From: Colimorpha sp045597845
GTDB lineage: Bacteria; Bacteroidota; Bacteroidia; Bacteroidales; P3
Reading direction: 5' to 3'
DNA: 45,662 nucleotides
NCBI GenBank assembly: GCA_045597845.1
Contig: JAZLKZ010000017.1
Coordinates: forward strand, 1 to 45,662
Position numbers and translations under genes: made by a program. Shown piece by piece: positions 16,169-25,901 of this stretch (position 1 is its first letter; each line of letters begins with the position of its first letter). A model generated the notes under the pieces. That model was not told the origin of the DNA, ran no database searches, and saw only the letters and a program-made list of their open reading frames with translations.

Positions 16169-16184
16169 TGTTCCACATGAAACA
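16169..16184. promoter_or_regulatory. parS-like site downstream of mnmG
   Basis: TGTTCCACATGAAACA differs from the mixed parS form TGTTCCACGTGAAACA at one position (G to A). It lies between the mnmG stop and the methyltransferase start. Confidence 0.5.
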
Positions 16185-16193
16185 CAAAATGAA

Positions 16194-17069
16194 ATGAACT
16201 ACAAATGCCCATGGTGCGGATCAGAAAAAGCACAAATACACTTATGGTTAAAGGATGAATTCCTGACCCAAAAGGACTTCCAAATCTACGAATGTAAATC
16301 ATGCGGTTTATTGTATACAGAACCAAGACCTAACAAAGAAGAAATTGGCAAATACTATAAATCAAAAGCATATTATAGCCATCAAGAGAATAAGAAGGGC
16401 TTGATTCCAAGGCTTTATGAGGCGGTAAAAAGCATCAATCTGAAAACTAAATACAATCTGGCAACTAAAGGAATGCAAAAAGGAAAGGTGGTAGATATTG
16501 GCTGCGGGGTAGGGGATTTTCTATGTATTATGGATAAACAAGGTTGGGAAACAATCGGCATAGAACCATCAGAAGAGGCAAAAGAGATCGCAGAAAAGAG
16601 ACTGAACCATAAAGTATTAAAGCCAGAGGACCTGCAAAATCTGGAAACGCAATCCCTAGATTTAATCACCATGTGGCACGTCTTGGAACATGTAGATGAC
16701 CTAAAAGAAGAAATCCATCAAATCGAGCGCATACTAAGGCCTAAAGGTAGACTCGTTCTGGCACTCCCGAATTTTAAGTCCTACGATGCACAATTCTATA
16801 ACATTCACTGGGCTGCCTACGATGTACCACGACATCTGAACCATTTTTGCAAGGACTCAATAGTTAAAGTATTCAAAAACAGCGAATTAGAATTAGTAAA
16901 CACAGATAAACTGCGATGGGATGCCTATTACATCTCTTATATGAGCGAAACATTCGAACGCCATAGATTACCCTTGTTAAGAGGCGCATTCAGAGGGATG
17001 ATTTCAAATTGCAAAGCAAGGAAGTCAAATGAATGGTCAAGTAGGGTGTATGTTTTTGAGAGAAAATAA
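16194..17069 (+). CDS. Class I SAM-dependent methyltransferase with N-terminal zinc ribbon
   Basis: 291 residues. An N-terminal four-cysteine ribbon (CPWCGS at 5-10, CKSCG at about 36-40, followed by LLYTEPRP) precedes the methyltransferase core. SAM motif I reads KVVDIGCGVGDFL (about 97-109), the acidic residue after strand 2 is in TIGIEPS, and the post-motif is MWHVLEHVDDLKEEI. The closing region (LALPNFKSYDAQFYNIHWAAYDVPRHLNHF) resembles the methyltransf_23 type that often acts on sugars, quinones or lipids. The substrate is unknown. The gene is notably A-rich relative to its neighbours, like the end of mnmG before it, suggesting a region of different origin or weak codon selection. Confidence 0.85.
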   Translation: MNYKCPWCGSEKAQIHLWLKDEFLTQKDFQIYECKSCGLLYTEPRPNKEEIGKYYKSKAYYSHQENKKGLIPRLYEAVKSINLKTKYNLATKGMQKGKVVDIGCGVGDFLCIMDKQGWETIGIEPSEEAKEIAEKRLNHKVLKPEDLQNLETQSLDLITMWHVLEHVDDLKEEIHQIERILRPKGRLVLALPNFKSYDAQFYNIHWAAYDVPRHLNHFCKDSIVKVFKNSELELVNTDKLRWDAYYISYMSETFERHRLPLLRGAFRGMISNCKARKSNEWSSRVYVFERK

Positions 17070-17225
17070 AAATTGAAATAAAGGCCGTTTTTAGGCCATT
17101 AGAACGATTTTTGATCAAAATAAGAAAGAACTAAGAGAAACGCTTAAAAAGAGGCTTAAAACGAAGGATTTGTAAAACATAGGGTATCAAACGTTTATAA
17201 GGTTTATTGCTAAATCGGTGGAAAA

Positions 17226-20204
17226 ATGAATACGAAAAGGAAAACATGGGGCTGGATCATCTTGGGGTTTGCACTCCTCGTGCTTCTTGTTACAGGAGCA
17301 GGGGCGTATTTTCTTTCCAAACCCAAAATTACAGCCCGCCTGGTGCAACACTCCGTCAAAAAGGCACAAAACGAGATCGAGGCTGTAATGGCCACCGCCA
17401 CCGATTTCACGGAATATGAAAATCACAATGTCGGCATCTATGCTTTCATTAATGACTCACTCGTTTTCTGGAACAACAACGCAGTGGGACCTAAACTCAT
17501 CAAACGAAAGATAAAAGCCAATTGCGATACCATTTGCAATTTGCTTACTGGGGATTATTATGTAAAATCGTTTGAAAAAGGACCATTCCAATGCTACGCA
17601 TTCAAAATCCTCAATACAACATATAAACTTGAAAATAAATATTTTAGAAACAGATTTGTGGCTAACAAGTTGGCCGTAAACAATAAAATCGTTTTCGGCG
17701 AAAAAGAGGGTTATGAAATAGTGTCTAAAGAAGGCAAACTGTTAGCAAAAGCGAAGATAGAACAACGAAAAGGAATAGATCCGTTATATAGGAAAGGATT
17801 GATCATCTTCGAATGCATTTTAGCGCTCATCGGTTTGGCTTTAATACTAACGAAAAGATCGGAGAAAAGCATCAAGAAATATGGGGTCGAGAAAGGACTT
17901 GCACTGATCATCCTCCTCGCCATAGGATTGACCTACCTCTATAACGCCATCCAAACAAAACGTGAGAACCAAGAGATGGTAAAAATGGCGCAATCGCTAC
18001 TGGAGAAAAGAGACATACAATTTGAAACGTCGTACAGCCAGTTTGAAAAACAACTGAAGGCCGATACCAACCTACGCGACATGGTGTTTGACCAAAGCAA
18101 CGTCCTCAACGATATAATCTTAGGCTACTGCAAGGAACTACTCTTCGACGACAACATGAAAGAGTATATCACCACAGTGACGGTATGCGAACCAAACGAA
18201 GAGATCACGATTCAACCCGAAGGCTATGTCGCAGAATGCGAAACCTACTTCAACGAAAAGATAAGCAACGAAAAGCAAACCCGGGTAGCAAGTGAGCTCT
18301 ATGTGATGGATTATTACACCTTGGATCCAAGTTATCTGGCCAAGATAAAAATAAATTCAAGAGACACCTTACAGCAACGAACGCTCTATCTCGAGTTCTA
18401 CAAGCCCATCGCACCTGAGGGATTCAGCTTCCCGCAACTCCTCAAAGAGGACAACTCGCAAAAACCCTACGACTATTCGGTGGCAAACTACCGCGACAAT
18501 ATCCTGACCTACAAATATGGTCGCTATATCTATCCCAACTTCCTCAATAGCATGAAAGTAAGGGATAAAGAAATCAGCACAGAAGGCGGTTACAAACACT
18601 ACGCCATTCATAAGGACAGCAACAGCGCATTGCTCATAAGCAAACCCAAAAAGGAGAAATCAGCCATTATAGCGCCGTTTGCATTATTCTTCTTGGGATT
18701 GCTACTACCTTTCCTTTTCATCTTATGGCTGATTAGACCCAATAAACACAACAAATGGAAAGATAGAAGTTTCAGCCAACGCCTGCGAACCTTGGTACTC
18801 CTTACCTTAGGCATATCATTTTTAGCGATTGGCCCAGTGACCGTGCTCTATATGCGAAGCGTCTACAACCAAAAGACAGCAGCGGCGCAATATGAGACCA
18901 CCAGAACGGTAGGTCAGGAAATGACGAACGATTTGGATTTAGCAACTCTTGTTGACAAAGGCACAAGAAATACATGGAATGAAATTCTGCAGCATTATGC
19001 AGCTACATTATTCACCGACCTCAACTTGTACGACTTGACCGGAAAACTGATAGCCACCACACGACAGGAAGTGTACGAACTCACGCTGCAAGCAACCATC
19101 ATTAATGCGGAGGCTTACCAAAACATGGCGCGTAATAAGAACCTGTACTACACCCATAAGGAATACCTCGGAAAAGGACAATACGAGTCGGCCTACATTC
19201 CATTAACCGACGACCATGGCAACACGTTGGCCTATCTCAACACGCCTTATTTCACCAGCGCTATCGATCTCCACAACGAAATCAAGAATTTCATTCTGAC
19301 TTATATCAACATCATCCTCATTCTCTTGGGTGTCGCCCTGTTTTTCATACTAAGGATAACGAGACGCTTGACCCAACCCTTAGCCCTGATACAAAACAAG
19401 ATGGGCGACATCAAAATCGATCAGCGAAACGAACCCATCGAATGGAAAGGAGACGACGAGATAGGCGCCTTGGTCAAGCAATACAACCAACTTATCGTAG
19501 AGCTTGAAAAGAGCGCGGCTGAGCTGAAACGCACCACGGCCGAATCGGCATGGCGTGGCGTGGCACGGCAGGTAGCCCACGAAATCAAGAACTCGCTGAC
19601 GCCAATGAGGCTTAGCGTGCAACTGCTGCAACACAACATCGAAAACGGCAAAGCCACACCCGAGCAGATACAACGCACCACCAATACGCTCATCGAGCAG
19701 ATTGACGCTTTGTCTGACATCGCCTCGTCGTTCTCGAGCTATGCCAAGATGCCTGAAAACCATCCCGAGCCCCTCGACTTGGCAGAGCTGGTCGGCAACG
19801 TGGTGAACCTCTACGACAACGCCGAGAACATCACGTTCCACTACGACTACGACCCCTCGCAAGACCACAACTTCAACGGCGACAAGACCAACCTCAACAG
19901 CGCGGTCAGCAACCTCGTGAAAAACGCGGTGCAGGCCATCGGCACAAAGCCCGACGGAAAGATTGTAGTTTCGCTACAATCGACAGACACAACTTTCCTT
20001 ATCGGCGTGAAAGACAATGGCAAAGGCATCAAGAAAGAAGACAAGGAGAAGATCTTCCTGCCCAACTTCACCACCAAGACTGGAGGCTCGGGCGTGGGCC
20101 TCTCGCTGACCTACAACATCGTGCAAGCCGCTGGAGGCAGCATTTCCTTTGAAAGCCAAGAAGGGGAGGGGGCGGAGTTCATCATAGAATTGCCTAAAAA
20201 ATGA
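17226..20204 (+). CDS. NtrY-like membrane sensor histidine kinase
   Basis: 992 residues. Transmembrane helices near 10-31, 195-210, 225-240, 480-505, 520-545 and 690-710, with two extracytoplasmic loops. A HAMP-like linker follows (RRLTQPLALIQNKMGDIKID). The dimerisation/phosphoacceptor box is VARQVAHEIKNSLTPMRLSV with His at about 784. The N box is NLVKNAVQAIG (~895), G1 VKDNGKGI (~926), F box FLPNFTTKTGG and G2 GGSGVGLSLTYNIV (~953). All ATP-binding motifs are intact. No response regulator gene is adjacent, so its partner is elsewhere. The 5' half is A-rich and the kinase core is GC-rich. A 156-bp gap upstream holds a small GGCC/GGCC hairpin near 17084 and nothing else. Confidence 0.9.
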   Translation: MNTKRKTWGWIILGFALLVLLVTGAGAYFLSKPKITARLVQHSVKKAQNEIEAVMATATDFTEYENHNVGIYAFINDSLVFWNNNAVGPKLIKRKIKANCDTICNLLTGDYYVKSFEKGPFQCYAFKILNTTYKLENKYFRNRFVANKLAVNNKIVFGEKEGYEIVSKEGKLLAKAKIEQRKGIDPLYRKGLIIFECILALIGLALILTKRSEKSIKKYGVEKGLALIILLAIGLTYLYNAIQTKRENQEMVKMAQSLLEKRDIQFETSYSQFEKQLKADTNLRDMVFDQSNVLNDIILGYCKELLFDDNMKEYITTVTVCEPNEEITIQPEGYVAECETYFNEKISNEKQTRVASELYVMDYYTLDPSYLAKIKINSRDTLQQRTLYLEFYKPIAPEGFSFPQLLKEDNSQKPYDYSVANYRDNILTYKYGRYIYPNFLNSMKVRDKEISTEGGYKHYAIHKDSNSALLISKPKKEKSAIIAPFALFFLGLLLPFLFILWLIRPNKHNKWKDRSFSQRLRTLVLLTLGISFLAIGPVTVLYMRSVYNQKTAAAQYETTRTVGQEMTNDLDLATLVDKGTRNTWNEILQHYAATLFTDLNLYDLTGKLIATTRQEVYELTLQATIINAEAYQNMARNKNLYYTHKEYLGKGQYESAYIPLTDDHGNTLAYLNTPYFTSAIDLHNEIKNFILTYINIILILLGVALFFILRITRRLTQPLALIQNKMGDIKIDQRNEPIEWKGDDEIGALVKQYNQLIVELEKSAAELKRTTAESAWRGVARQVAHEIKNSLTPMRLSVQLLQHNIENGKATPEQIQRTTNTLIEQIDALSDIASSFSSYAKMPENHPEPLDLAELVGNVVNLYDNAENITFHYDYDPSQDHNFNGDKTNLNSAVSNLVKNAVQAIGTKPDGKIVVSLQSTDTTFLIGVKDNGKGIKKEDKEKIFLPNFTTKTGGSGVGLSLTYNIVQAAGGSISFESQEGEGAEFIIELPKK

Positions 20205-20260
20205 GACCAACCCAATATATAGCATAAACCAACGTTTTGGTAAGAACAGGAGAAAACGAC

Positions 20261-21766
20261 ATGGCAGAAAACAGATTAGGCTCACTTGCGAAACAAACCG
20301 CCATTTACGGCCTCAGCAGCATCATCGGCAGGTTCTTGAACTACCTGCTCGTGCCGCTTTATACTTACAAAATCGCGGCCGAATCGGGCGGCTACGGTAT
20401 CGTTACCAACCTGTACGCCTACACCGCCTTGCTGTTGGTCATCTTGACTTTCGGCATGGAAACGACCTTCTTCCGTTTCTCCAACAAAGAAAGCGTCGAC
20501 CCCAACAAGGCTTTTTCCACCTCGGGTTTGACGGTAGGTTTGGTGAGTTTGGTTTTCGTGATCTTGGTCAGCATTTTTTTGAAACCGATTTCCAATGCCT
20601 TGCATTATGCAAGCCACCCCGAGTTTGTAGAAATCATGGCCGTCATTGTGGCTTTAGATGCTTTTCAAGCCATTCTGTTTGCGCGTTTGCGTTACGAGAA
20701 CAAAGCCATTAAGTTTGCCTCGCTAAAACTGTTGTTCATATTCCTCAACATCGGACTGAATCTATTCATTTTCTTGGTCGCACCTGGTCTGAAAGAGAGC
20801 CATCCCGCCTTGATGGGGTGGTATGAAAACAGTTACCAAGTCGGCTACATCTTTATAGTAAACTTGATTTGCACAGGACTGATTACCCTCGGTTTTATTC
20901 CAGAAATCAAAAAGTTACGCTATGGAATTGACCGCGACTTGCTCAAACAGATGCTACACTATACCTGGCCTTTACTACTGCTAGGCTTGGCCGGCATCCT
21001 TAACCAAGTGGCCGACAAGATTTGTTACCGTTTTATCGTTCCAGGCGAAGAAGGCGATGTGCAGTTGGGCATCTATGGTGCCTGCGTGAAAATCGCTATG
21101 ATTATGGCTATGATTACACAAGCCTTCCGCTATGCTTACGAGCCATTTGTCTTTGGTGGCAAACGCGATGAAAAGGACAAAGAAGCCCAAGCCAAGGTAA
21201 TGAAGTATTTTATCATCTTCACGCTGTTTGCATTTCTCGCCGTGGTGATGTACATGCCCATCCTGAAGCACATCATCAAGAGTGACTATTGGGAAGGCCT
21301 GCGTGTGGTACCCATCGTGATGATGGCCGAAATCTTCATGGGCATCTATTTCAACCTCTCGTTCTGGTATAAACTCATCGACGAGACCTGGTGGGGTGCC
21401 ATTTTCTCCGCTATCGGTTGTGCGGTATTGCTCGCCATCAATTTCATCTTTGTGCCCAAATACGGCTACATGGCCTGTGCCTGGGGCGGTTTCGCAGGCT
21501 ATGGCACCTGTATGATACTCTCTTATTTTGTCGGACAGAAGAAAGCCCCAATACCTTATGACTTGAAGTCGGCATTCCTCTATTTCGCCATTGCCATCGG
21601 ATTGTTCTTTTCCCAGAGATACATACAAATCGACAACAAGGTTTGGACCTTGATCATCAATACAGGTTTGCTGATGGTCTTCTTCGCCTTCATCTGCTGG
21701 AAAGAAAAAGACCTGGTGAATAGCGTCATACATGTAGTGAATAATAAAATATTGAAAAAGAAATAG
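20261..21766 (+). CDS. Polysaccharide (oligosaccharide) flippase, Wzx/MATE-like
   Basis: 501 residues from the ATG at 20261, which has a good ribosome site (AGGAG, nine bases upstream). An in-frame TTG at 20237 is less likely. About 12-14 transmembrane helices are distributed over the length. The N-terminal pattern (LAKQTAIYGLSSIIGRFLNYLLVPLYTY) is characteristic of the polysaccharide biosynthesis/flippase branch of the MOP superfamily. The N-terminal half is close to Wzx-type exporters and it ends in a lysine-rich cytoplasmic tail. It would flip lipid-linked glycans across the inner membrane. The stop is two bases before dut. Confidence 0.85.
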   Translation: MAENRLGSLAKQTAIYGLSSIIGRFLNYLLVPLYTYKIAAESGGYGIVTNLYAYTALLLVILTFGMETTFFRFSNKESVDPNKAFSTSGLTVGLVSLVFVILVSIFLKPISNALHYASHPEFVEIMAVIVALDAFQAILFARLRYENKAIKFASLKLLFIFLNIGLNLFIFLVAPGLKESHPALMGWYENSYQVGYIFIVNLICTGLITLGFIPEIKKLRYGIDRDLLKQMLHYTWPLLLLGLAGILNQVADKICYRFIVPGEEGDVQLGIYGACVKIAMIMAMITQAFRYAYEPFVFGGKRDEKDKEAQAKVMKYFIIFTLFAFLAVVMYMPILKHIIKSDYWEGLRVVPIVMMAEIFMGIYFNLSFWYKLIDETWWGAIFSAIGCAVLLAINFIFVPKYGYMACAWGGFAGYGTCMILSYFVGQKKAPIPYDLKSAFLYFAIAIGLFFSQRYIQIDNKVWTLIINTGLLMVFFAFICWKEKDLVNSVIHVVNNKILKKK

Positions 21767-21768
21767 AT

Positions 21769-22206
21769 ATGAAACTCAACATCGTCAACACTTCAAATAA
21801 CCTTATGCCTGCCTACGAGACCAAGAACTCGGCTGGCATGGACCTTCGCGCCTATCTGCCCGAAGGTCCCATCACCCTCGAACCCATGCAGCGTGGCCTC
21901 GTGCCGACGGGTCTTTACATGGAGATCCCCGAAGGCTACGAAGGACAGGTGCGTCCCCGCAGCGGTCTGGCCCTCAAGAGCGGCATCACCGTGCTCAACT
22001 CACCTGGTACTATTGACGCTGACTATCGCGGACAGATCTGCGTCATCCTCATCAATCTCTCCGACAAGGCGTTTGTCATCAACAGCGGCGATCGCATCGC
22101 GCAGATGGTCATTGCCAAATGCGAACAGGCCGAGCCCGTGCAGGTGGAGACGCTTACGGAAACCGAGCGCGGCGCAGGCGGTTTCGGTCACACTGGAAAA
22201 AATTGA
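21769..22206 (+). CDS. dut: dUTP diphosphatase
   Basis: 145 residues, standard length. All five trimeric dUTPase motifs are readable: motif 1 SAGMDLRA (about 21-28), motif 2 PRSGLALKSGI (63-73), motif 3 NSPGTIDADYRGQI with the catalytic Asp (77-90), motif 4 GDRIAQMVI (106-114) and the C-terminal motif 5 RGAGGFGHTG (134-143). It hydrolyses dUTP to dUMP, limiting uracil in DNA and feeding thymidylate synthesis. It is the first gene of the dut-TPR-DUF4292-envC group common in this phylum. Confidence 0.97.
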   Translation: MKLNIVNTSNNLMPAYETKNSAGMDLRAYLPEGPITLEPMQRGLVPTGLYMEIPEGYEGQVRPRSGLALKSGITVLNSPGTIDADYRGQICVILINLSDKAFVINSGDRIAQMVIAKCEQAEPVQVETLTETERGAGGFGHTGKN

Positions 22207-22221
22207 TAAAAAATAAAACTA

Positions 22222-24030
22222 ATGAATAACCTAAGACACACCTCAAACCGTCATTGCGGGATCGACCCGCAATCTCCCAAGCAAGAAGCACTTTCCCTTA
22301 TGCTCGGGAGATGGCGGATGTACCTCCGCCATGACGGTATAAAACAAGTCTTTTTTCTTCTGTTATTGTCGTTTTCCTTGAATTCCTTCGCTCAAACCAT
22401 GTCATCGGAATATGAAGGCAAGCCCGACAAGAAAAAGAACGCCACTTATTTCTCGAACGGCTTGCAGAGCAAATACCGCGAGGACACCGAAGGCGCCATC
22501 CGCAACTTCGAGCAGGCCTTGCGCTTCATGCCCAACGACGATGCCAGCATGTTTGAGCTCAGTGTGCAATACTACAACGCAGGTCGCATAGAAGAGGCTT
22601 TCCAGATGATTCAAAAGGCCGTAAAAGTTGACCCAAAGAACAAATGGTATCAGATGCGTCTAGGGCTGTTTTACCGCAACTTGGACCAATATGACGACTT
22701 CATCAAATTGTATGAAAAGCTGACCAAGCAATATCCCGAAGACCTAGATATGCTCAGCGAACTGATTGAGGCCTATTTGGTCACGGAAAACTACACTAAG
22801 GCATTGGAGAAGATGGATTTGCTGGAACAGAATGTGGGAGCAAACGAAATCATCACCGAACAACGTCTCAATGTTTACAAACGTCAAGGCAACAACAAGA
22901 AAGTGATCTCTGAGCTTGAGAAGCTGATAGCACAAAACCCCGAAAACGTTCGCTATTATGGCATGTTGGCTCAAGTGTATGCCGAAATGGGCAAAGACAA
23001 GGAAGCCTTGAAATTGTACGAGAAAATCAAGGAAGTCAACCCCAGCGAGCCCTACATCAACATCTCACTCATGGAGTTTTACGAGAAGAGCGGTGACCAA
23101 GAAAAGGCTTTCAACGAACTGTTGGCCGCCATCCGAAACAAAAACCTCGACCTTGCTACGAAAGCCAATATATGGGAGTATTGGATGGGAAAAAACGAAA
23201 AATCCAACCAAATCGATGAGCAGGCACGGCAATGCGGTGAAGCCTTTATGGAGACCCATCCCGACAACAAATTGGGGTATCTTATCCTCGGCTCCTATTA
23301 TATGACAAAACAAAACTCGGTGAAATCGAAGGAGCTGAGCCTGAAAACATTGGCTTTGGACAGCACCGACTTCTATTCCTGGCAAAACCTCATCGTCAGC
23401 GAATCGCGGCTCGAAGACAACGAAGCCGTGCGCGACCACGCCATCGCCGCTTTGAAGTATTACCCCATGCAACCGGTGTTCTATTGGTATGCCGGTGTGG
23501 CCAACGCCGTGCTCGACAACAACGAAGACGCCGTCATCTATCTCGAGAAGGGTAGGAGATACACCTCCGACAAGATGCAGATGTCGGAATTCGATGCTTT
23601 CTTGGGCGACATCTACCATCAGCAAGGCGAAGACACGAAAGCCTTTGATGCCTACGACCGCACCTTGCGCAACAACCCCGACAATGCCTTGGTATTGAAC
23701 AATTACGCCTACTACCTCTCGCTACGCGGCGAAAGACTGGAGGAAGCCTTGGAGATGGCCATACGCGCCAATGAATTGGAGCCCGACAACGTCTACTACA
23801 CCGACACCTACGCCTGGGTGCTCTACAAGCTCGGCCGCTACAAGGAAGCCGAGAAGATGATGAAAAAATGCTTAGGCCTCGAGAAAGACCCTTCGGGCGC
23901 CAACTTGGAGCATTACGGCGACATCCTCTTCAAACTCGGAAAGACTGACGAAGCCAAAACCTACTGGAACAAAGCCAAACAAGCGGGAGGCTATTCAAAT
24001 GATTTGGAACGAAAATTGAAAGAAAACTAA
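22222..24030 (+). CDS. Exported TPR protein with a palindromic repeat at its start
   Basis: Up to 602 residues. From the first ATG (22222) the first ~35 residues are encoded by a palindromic repeat (22247-22338). An alternative ATG at 22318, itself inside the repeat, would give 570 residues (MYLRHDG...) directly followed by the signal peptide VFFLLLLSFSLNSFAQ. That second start is more plausible for secretion. About ten TPR units follow (EDTEGAIRNFEQALRFMPND, KALEKMDLLEQN, RYKEAEKMMKKCLGLEKDP). The protein is probably periplasmic or outer-membrane-associated. Its fixed place before DUF4292 and envC suggests work in envelope assembly; this is inference. Confidence 0.85.
   Translation: MNNLRHTSNRHCGIDPQSPKQEALSLMLGRWRMYLRHDGIKQVFFLLLLSFSLNSFAQTMSSEYEGKPDKKKNATYFSNGLQSKYREDTEGAIRNFEQALRFMPNDDASMFELSVQYYNAGRIEEAFQMIQKAVKVDPKNKWYQMRLGLFYRNLDQYDDFIKLYEKLTKQYPEDLDMLSELIEAYLVTENYTKALEKMDLLEQNVGANEIITEQRLNVYKRQGNNKKVISELEKLIAQNPENVRYYGMLAQVYAEMGKDKEALKLYEKIKEVNPSEPYINISLMEFYEKSGDQEKAFNELLAAIRNKNLDLATKANIWEYWMGKNEKSNQIDEQARQCGEAFMETHPDNKLGYLILGSYYMTKQNSVKSKELSLKTLALDSTDFYSWQNLIVSESRLEDNEAVRDHAIAALKYYPMQPVFYWYAGVANAVLDNNEDAVIYLEKGRRYTSDKMQMSEFDAFLGDIYHQQGEDTKAFDAYDRTLRNNPDNALVLNNYAYYLSLRGERLEEALEMAIRANELEPDNVYYTDTYAWVLYKLGRYKEAEKMMKKCLGLEKDPSGANLEHYGDILFKLGKTDEAKTYWNKAKQAGGYSNDLERKLKEN
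22247..22338. repeat. CGTCATTGCGG-type palindromic element overlapping a start codon
   Basis: Ends ACCGTCAT (22247-22254) and ATGACGGT (22331-22338), with nested CGGGATCGACCCG, GGCGGATGTACCTCCGCC and CTCCC/GGGAG stems. Same family as 5705-5790. The ATG at 22318 inside it may be the functional start of the TPR gene. Confidence 0.85.
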
Positions 24031-24032
24031 GT

Positions 24033-24587
24033 GTGAAGGTATTAACTAAAATAGCATTCCTCGTCCTGTTGCTGGCCGCCACCTCTTGTGCCTCGCGCAA
24101 GAAAACCGTTGCGCCTGTTCAGCCACAAACCTTCGAATGGCTCACGGCCAACATGAACATCCAGGCTGAAGGCAACGGCATGAACTTCGACGACCTCTCA
24201 GGACAACTGCGTATGCGTAAGGACAGCCTCGCCTGGCTCAGCGTGACCGCTTCAATGGGCATCGAAGTGGCACGCGTCAAAGTCAGCACCGACTCGGTCT
24301 GGATCCTCAACCGACTGGAGAAGACCTATTTGGCCGAACCGATGGAAAACGTAGCCCAATACCTCGGCATTCCGCTTAGCCTCACATTGCTGCAAACGTT
24401 ACTCTTGGACAATAACGAAGGCCTTCCTCCCGTTGAGAACCAAACGGTACAATTGAAGACTTTCGTTTGGGGTAACTTGGCCGCCAAAATCAAATACCAC
24501 AACATCAAACTCAATGAGACGACCACCTTCCCGCTGAAGATCACAGATAAGATGGAACGTTTTCGCCTACAAAAGAAAGGATACTAA
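24033..24587 (+). CDS. DUF4292 lipoprotein (LolB-like fold)
   Basis: 184 residues from a GTG at 24033, two bases after the TPR stop; no ATG is available before the signal. The lipobox is ATSC (Cys19). The body alternates short beta strands (FEWLTANMNIQAEGN, DDLSGQLRMRKDSLAWLSVTAS) as expected for the incomplete barrel of the LolA/LolB superfamily, to which DUF4292 has been compared. If so, it would carry or receive lipoproteins or lipids at the outer membrane. It ends KMERFRLQKKGY, four bases ahead of envC. Family assignment is from pattern and neighbourhood. Confidence 0.75.
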   Translation: MKVLTKIAFLVLLLAATSCASRKKTVAPVQPQTFEWLTANMNIQAEGNGMNFDDLSGQLRMRKDSLAWLSVTASMGIEVARVKVSTDSVWILNRLEKTYLAEPMENVAQYLGIPLSLTLLQTLLLDNNEGLPPVENQTVQLKTFVWGNLAAKIKYHNIKLNETTTFPLKITDKMERFRLQKKGY

Positions 24588-24590
24588 TAC

Positions 24591-25901
24591 TTGAAAAAGC
24601 TATATATCATATTGGTTTTGCTGTTGTTGGCTTTGGTCAATCCGGTTTATTGCCAAAAGACGAAAGGCAAGTCGAAGAAACAGCTGCAGAGCGAGATAAC
24701 CTCATTGCAAAAGGAAATCTCGACCGCCAACCAGCTGCTGAAAAAGACCAAAAAAGACAAGGAGATGACCCTCAACGAAGTCAACCTCCTCGACAAGAAA
24801 ATCAAGCAGCGTGAGCAACTCATCAAGGCCTACAACGAACAAATCGCCGTCCTCGACGAGGAAATCAACGCCGGACAGAGCAACATCAAGACACTCAACG
24901 CCGACTTGGGCAAACTCCGTAAGGAATATGCAAAGATGCTCACCTTTGCCAACAAAAACCGCAGTCATTACGACAAACTTGGCTTCGTCTTCGCTTCCCA
25001 AAACTTCAACCAAGCCTTTAGGCGCCTGCGTTATATCCGTGAGTTCAGCGATGCCCGCAAGGTGAAGATGGACCAAATCGCATCCACCGAACGCCGCATC
25101 AGCGGAGAGGTGGAAGCCAGCCAACAGGCACGCGAGGAACAAGCCGCCCTGCTGAAAGACGAAAAAGAACAGCAAGAAGCGCTGAAGAAAGAAAAAGAGG
25201 AACTCAACAGCCAAGTAGCCAAGCTGAAGAAAAAAGAAGGCAACTTGCAGCAAGACATCAAGAATAAACAACAGCAGACACAGAAGCTGCAAAAAGCCAT
25301 CGACGACATCATCGCCGAGGAAATCCGCAAAGCCAATGCCGAAGCCGAGCGTAAACGCAAGGAAGAGGCCAAAAAGAAAGCCGCTGCAAACAAAGACAAG
25401 GGTAAGACAGCCACCACATCGTCCCCTGCCACACCCGCCCCCAGCAAAGAAAAAGGCATGGCGCTAACGCCATCGGAGCAGACCCTCTCATCGAATTTCG
25501 TCAACAATAAAGGCAAGCTACCGTGGCCTGTCGAACGTGGCGTCGTCTCCTCGTCATACGGCAAACACGCCTCGGTGGTCTCCAGCAAGGTCACCGTGAC
25601 CAACAACGGCATCGACATCGCCACCACTGAAGGCGCTAAGGCCCGTGCCGTCTTCGACGGCGAGGTGGCCAGCGTGGCTAAACTGGTGGGGTCAAACACC
25701 GTGGTCATCATCCGACATGGTGAGTATTTCACCGTCTATTCCAACCTTGAAAACGTGACCGTGAAACGTGGCGACAAGGTGAAGACCAAGCAAAACATCG
25801 GCACGGTACATACCAACAAAAACGAGAACAAGACCGAGATACACTTCGAGTTACTAAAAGAACAAAGCCGACAAAATCCGGCAAACTGGTTATCGAAATG
25901 A
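24591..25901 (+). CDS. EnvC-like murein hydrolase activator (degenerate LytM/M23 domain)
   Basis: 436 residues from a TTG start at 24591. The signal peptide (LYIILVLLLLALVNPVYC) is followed by a long Lys/Glu/Gln coiled coil to about residue 260 and a Thr/Pro/Lys linker. The LytM domain occupies ~305-436. Zinc ligands of active M23 peptidases are partly missing: NNGIDI in place of HxGxD, VYSNLE in place of VYxHL, and EIHFE in place of HxHFE. That pattern matches EnvC/NlpD-type proteins, which do not cut but switch on cell-wall amidases during division. The next gene starts within the stop codon (ATGA overlap). Confidence 0.9.
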   Translation: MKKLYIILVLLLLALVNPVYCQKTKGKSKKQLQSEITSLQKEISTANQLLKKTKKDKEMTLNEVNLLDKKIKQREQLIKAYNEQIAVLDEEINAGQSNIKTLNADLGKLRKEYAKMLTFANKNRSHYDKLGFVFASQNFNQAFRRLRYIREFSDARKVKMDQIASTERRISGEVEASQQAREEQAALLKDEKEQQEALKKEKEELNSQVAKLKKKEGNLQQDIKNKQQQTQKLQKAIDDIIAEEIRKANAEAERKRKEEAKKKAAANKDKGKTATTSSPATPAPSKEKGMALTPSEQTLSSNFVNNKGKLPWPVERGVVSSSYGKHASVVSSKVTVTNNGIDIATTEGAKARAVFDGEVASVAKLVGSNTVVIIRHGEYFTVYSNLENVTVKRGDKVKTKQNIGTVHTNKNENKTEIHFELLKEQSRQNPANWLSK

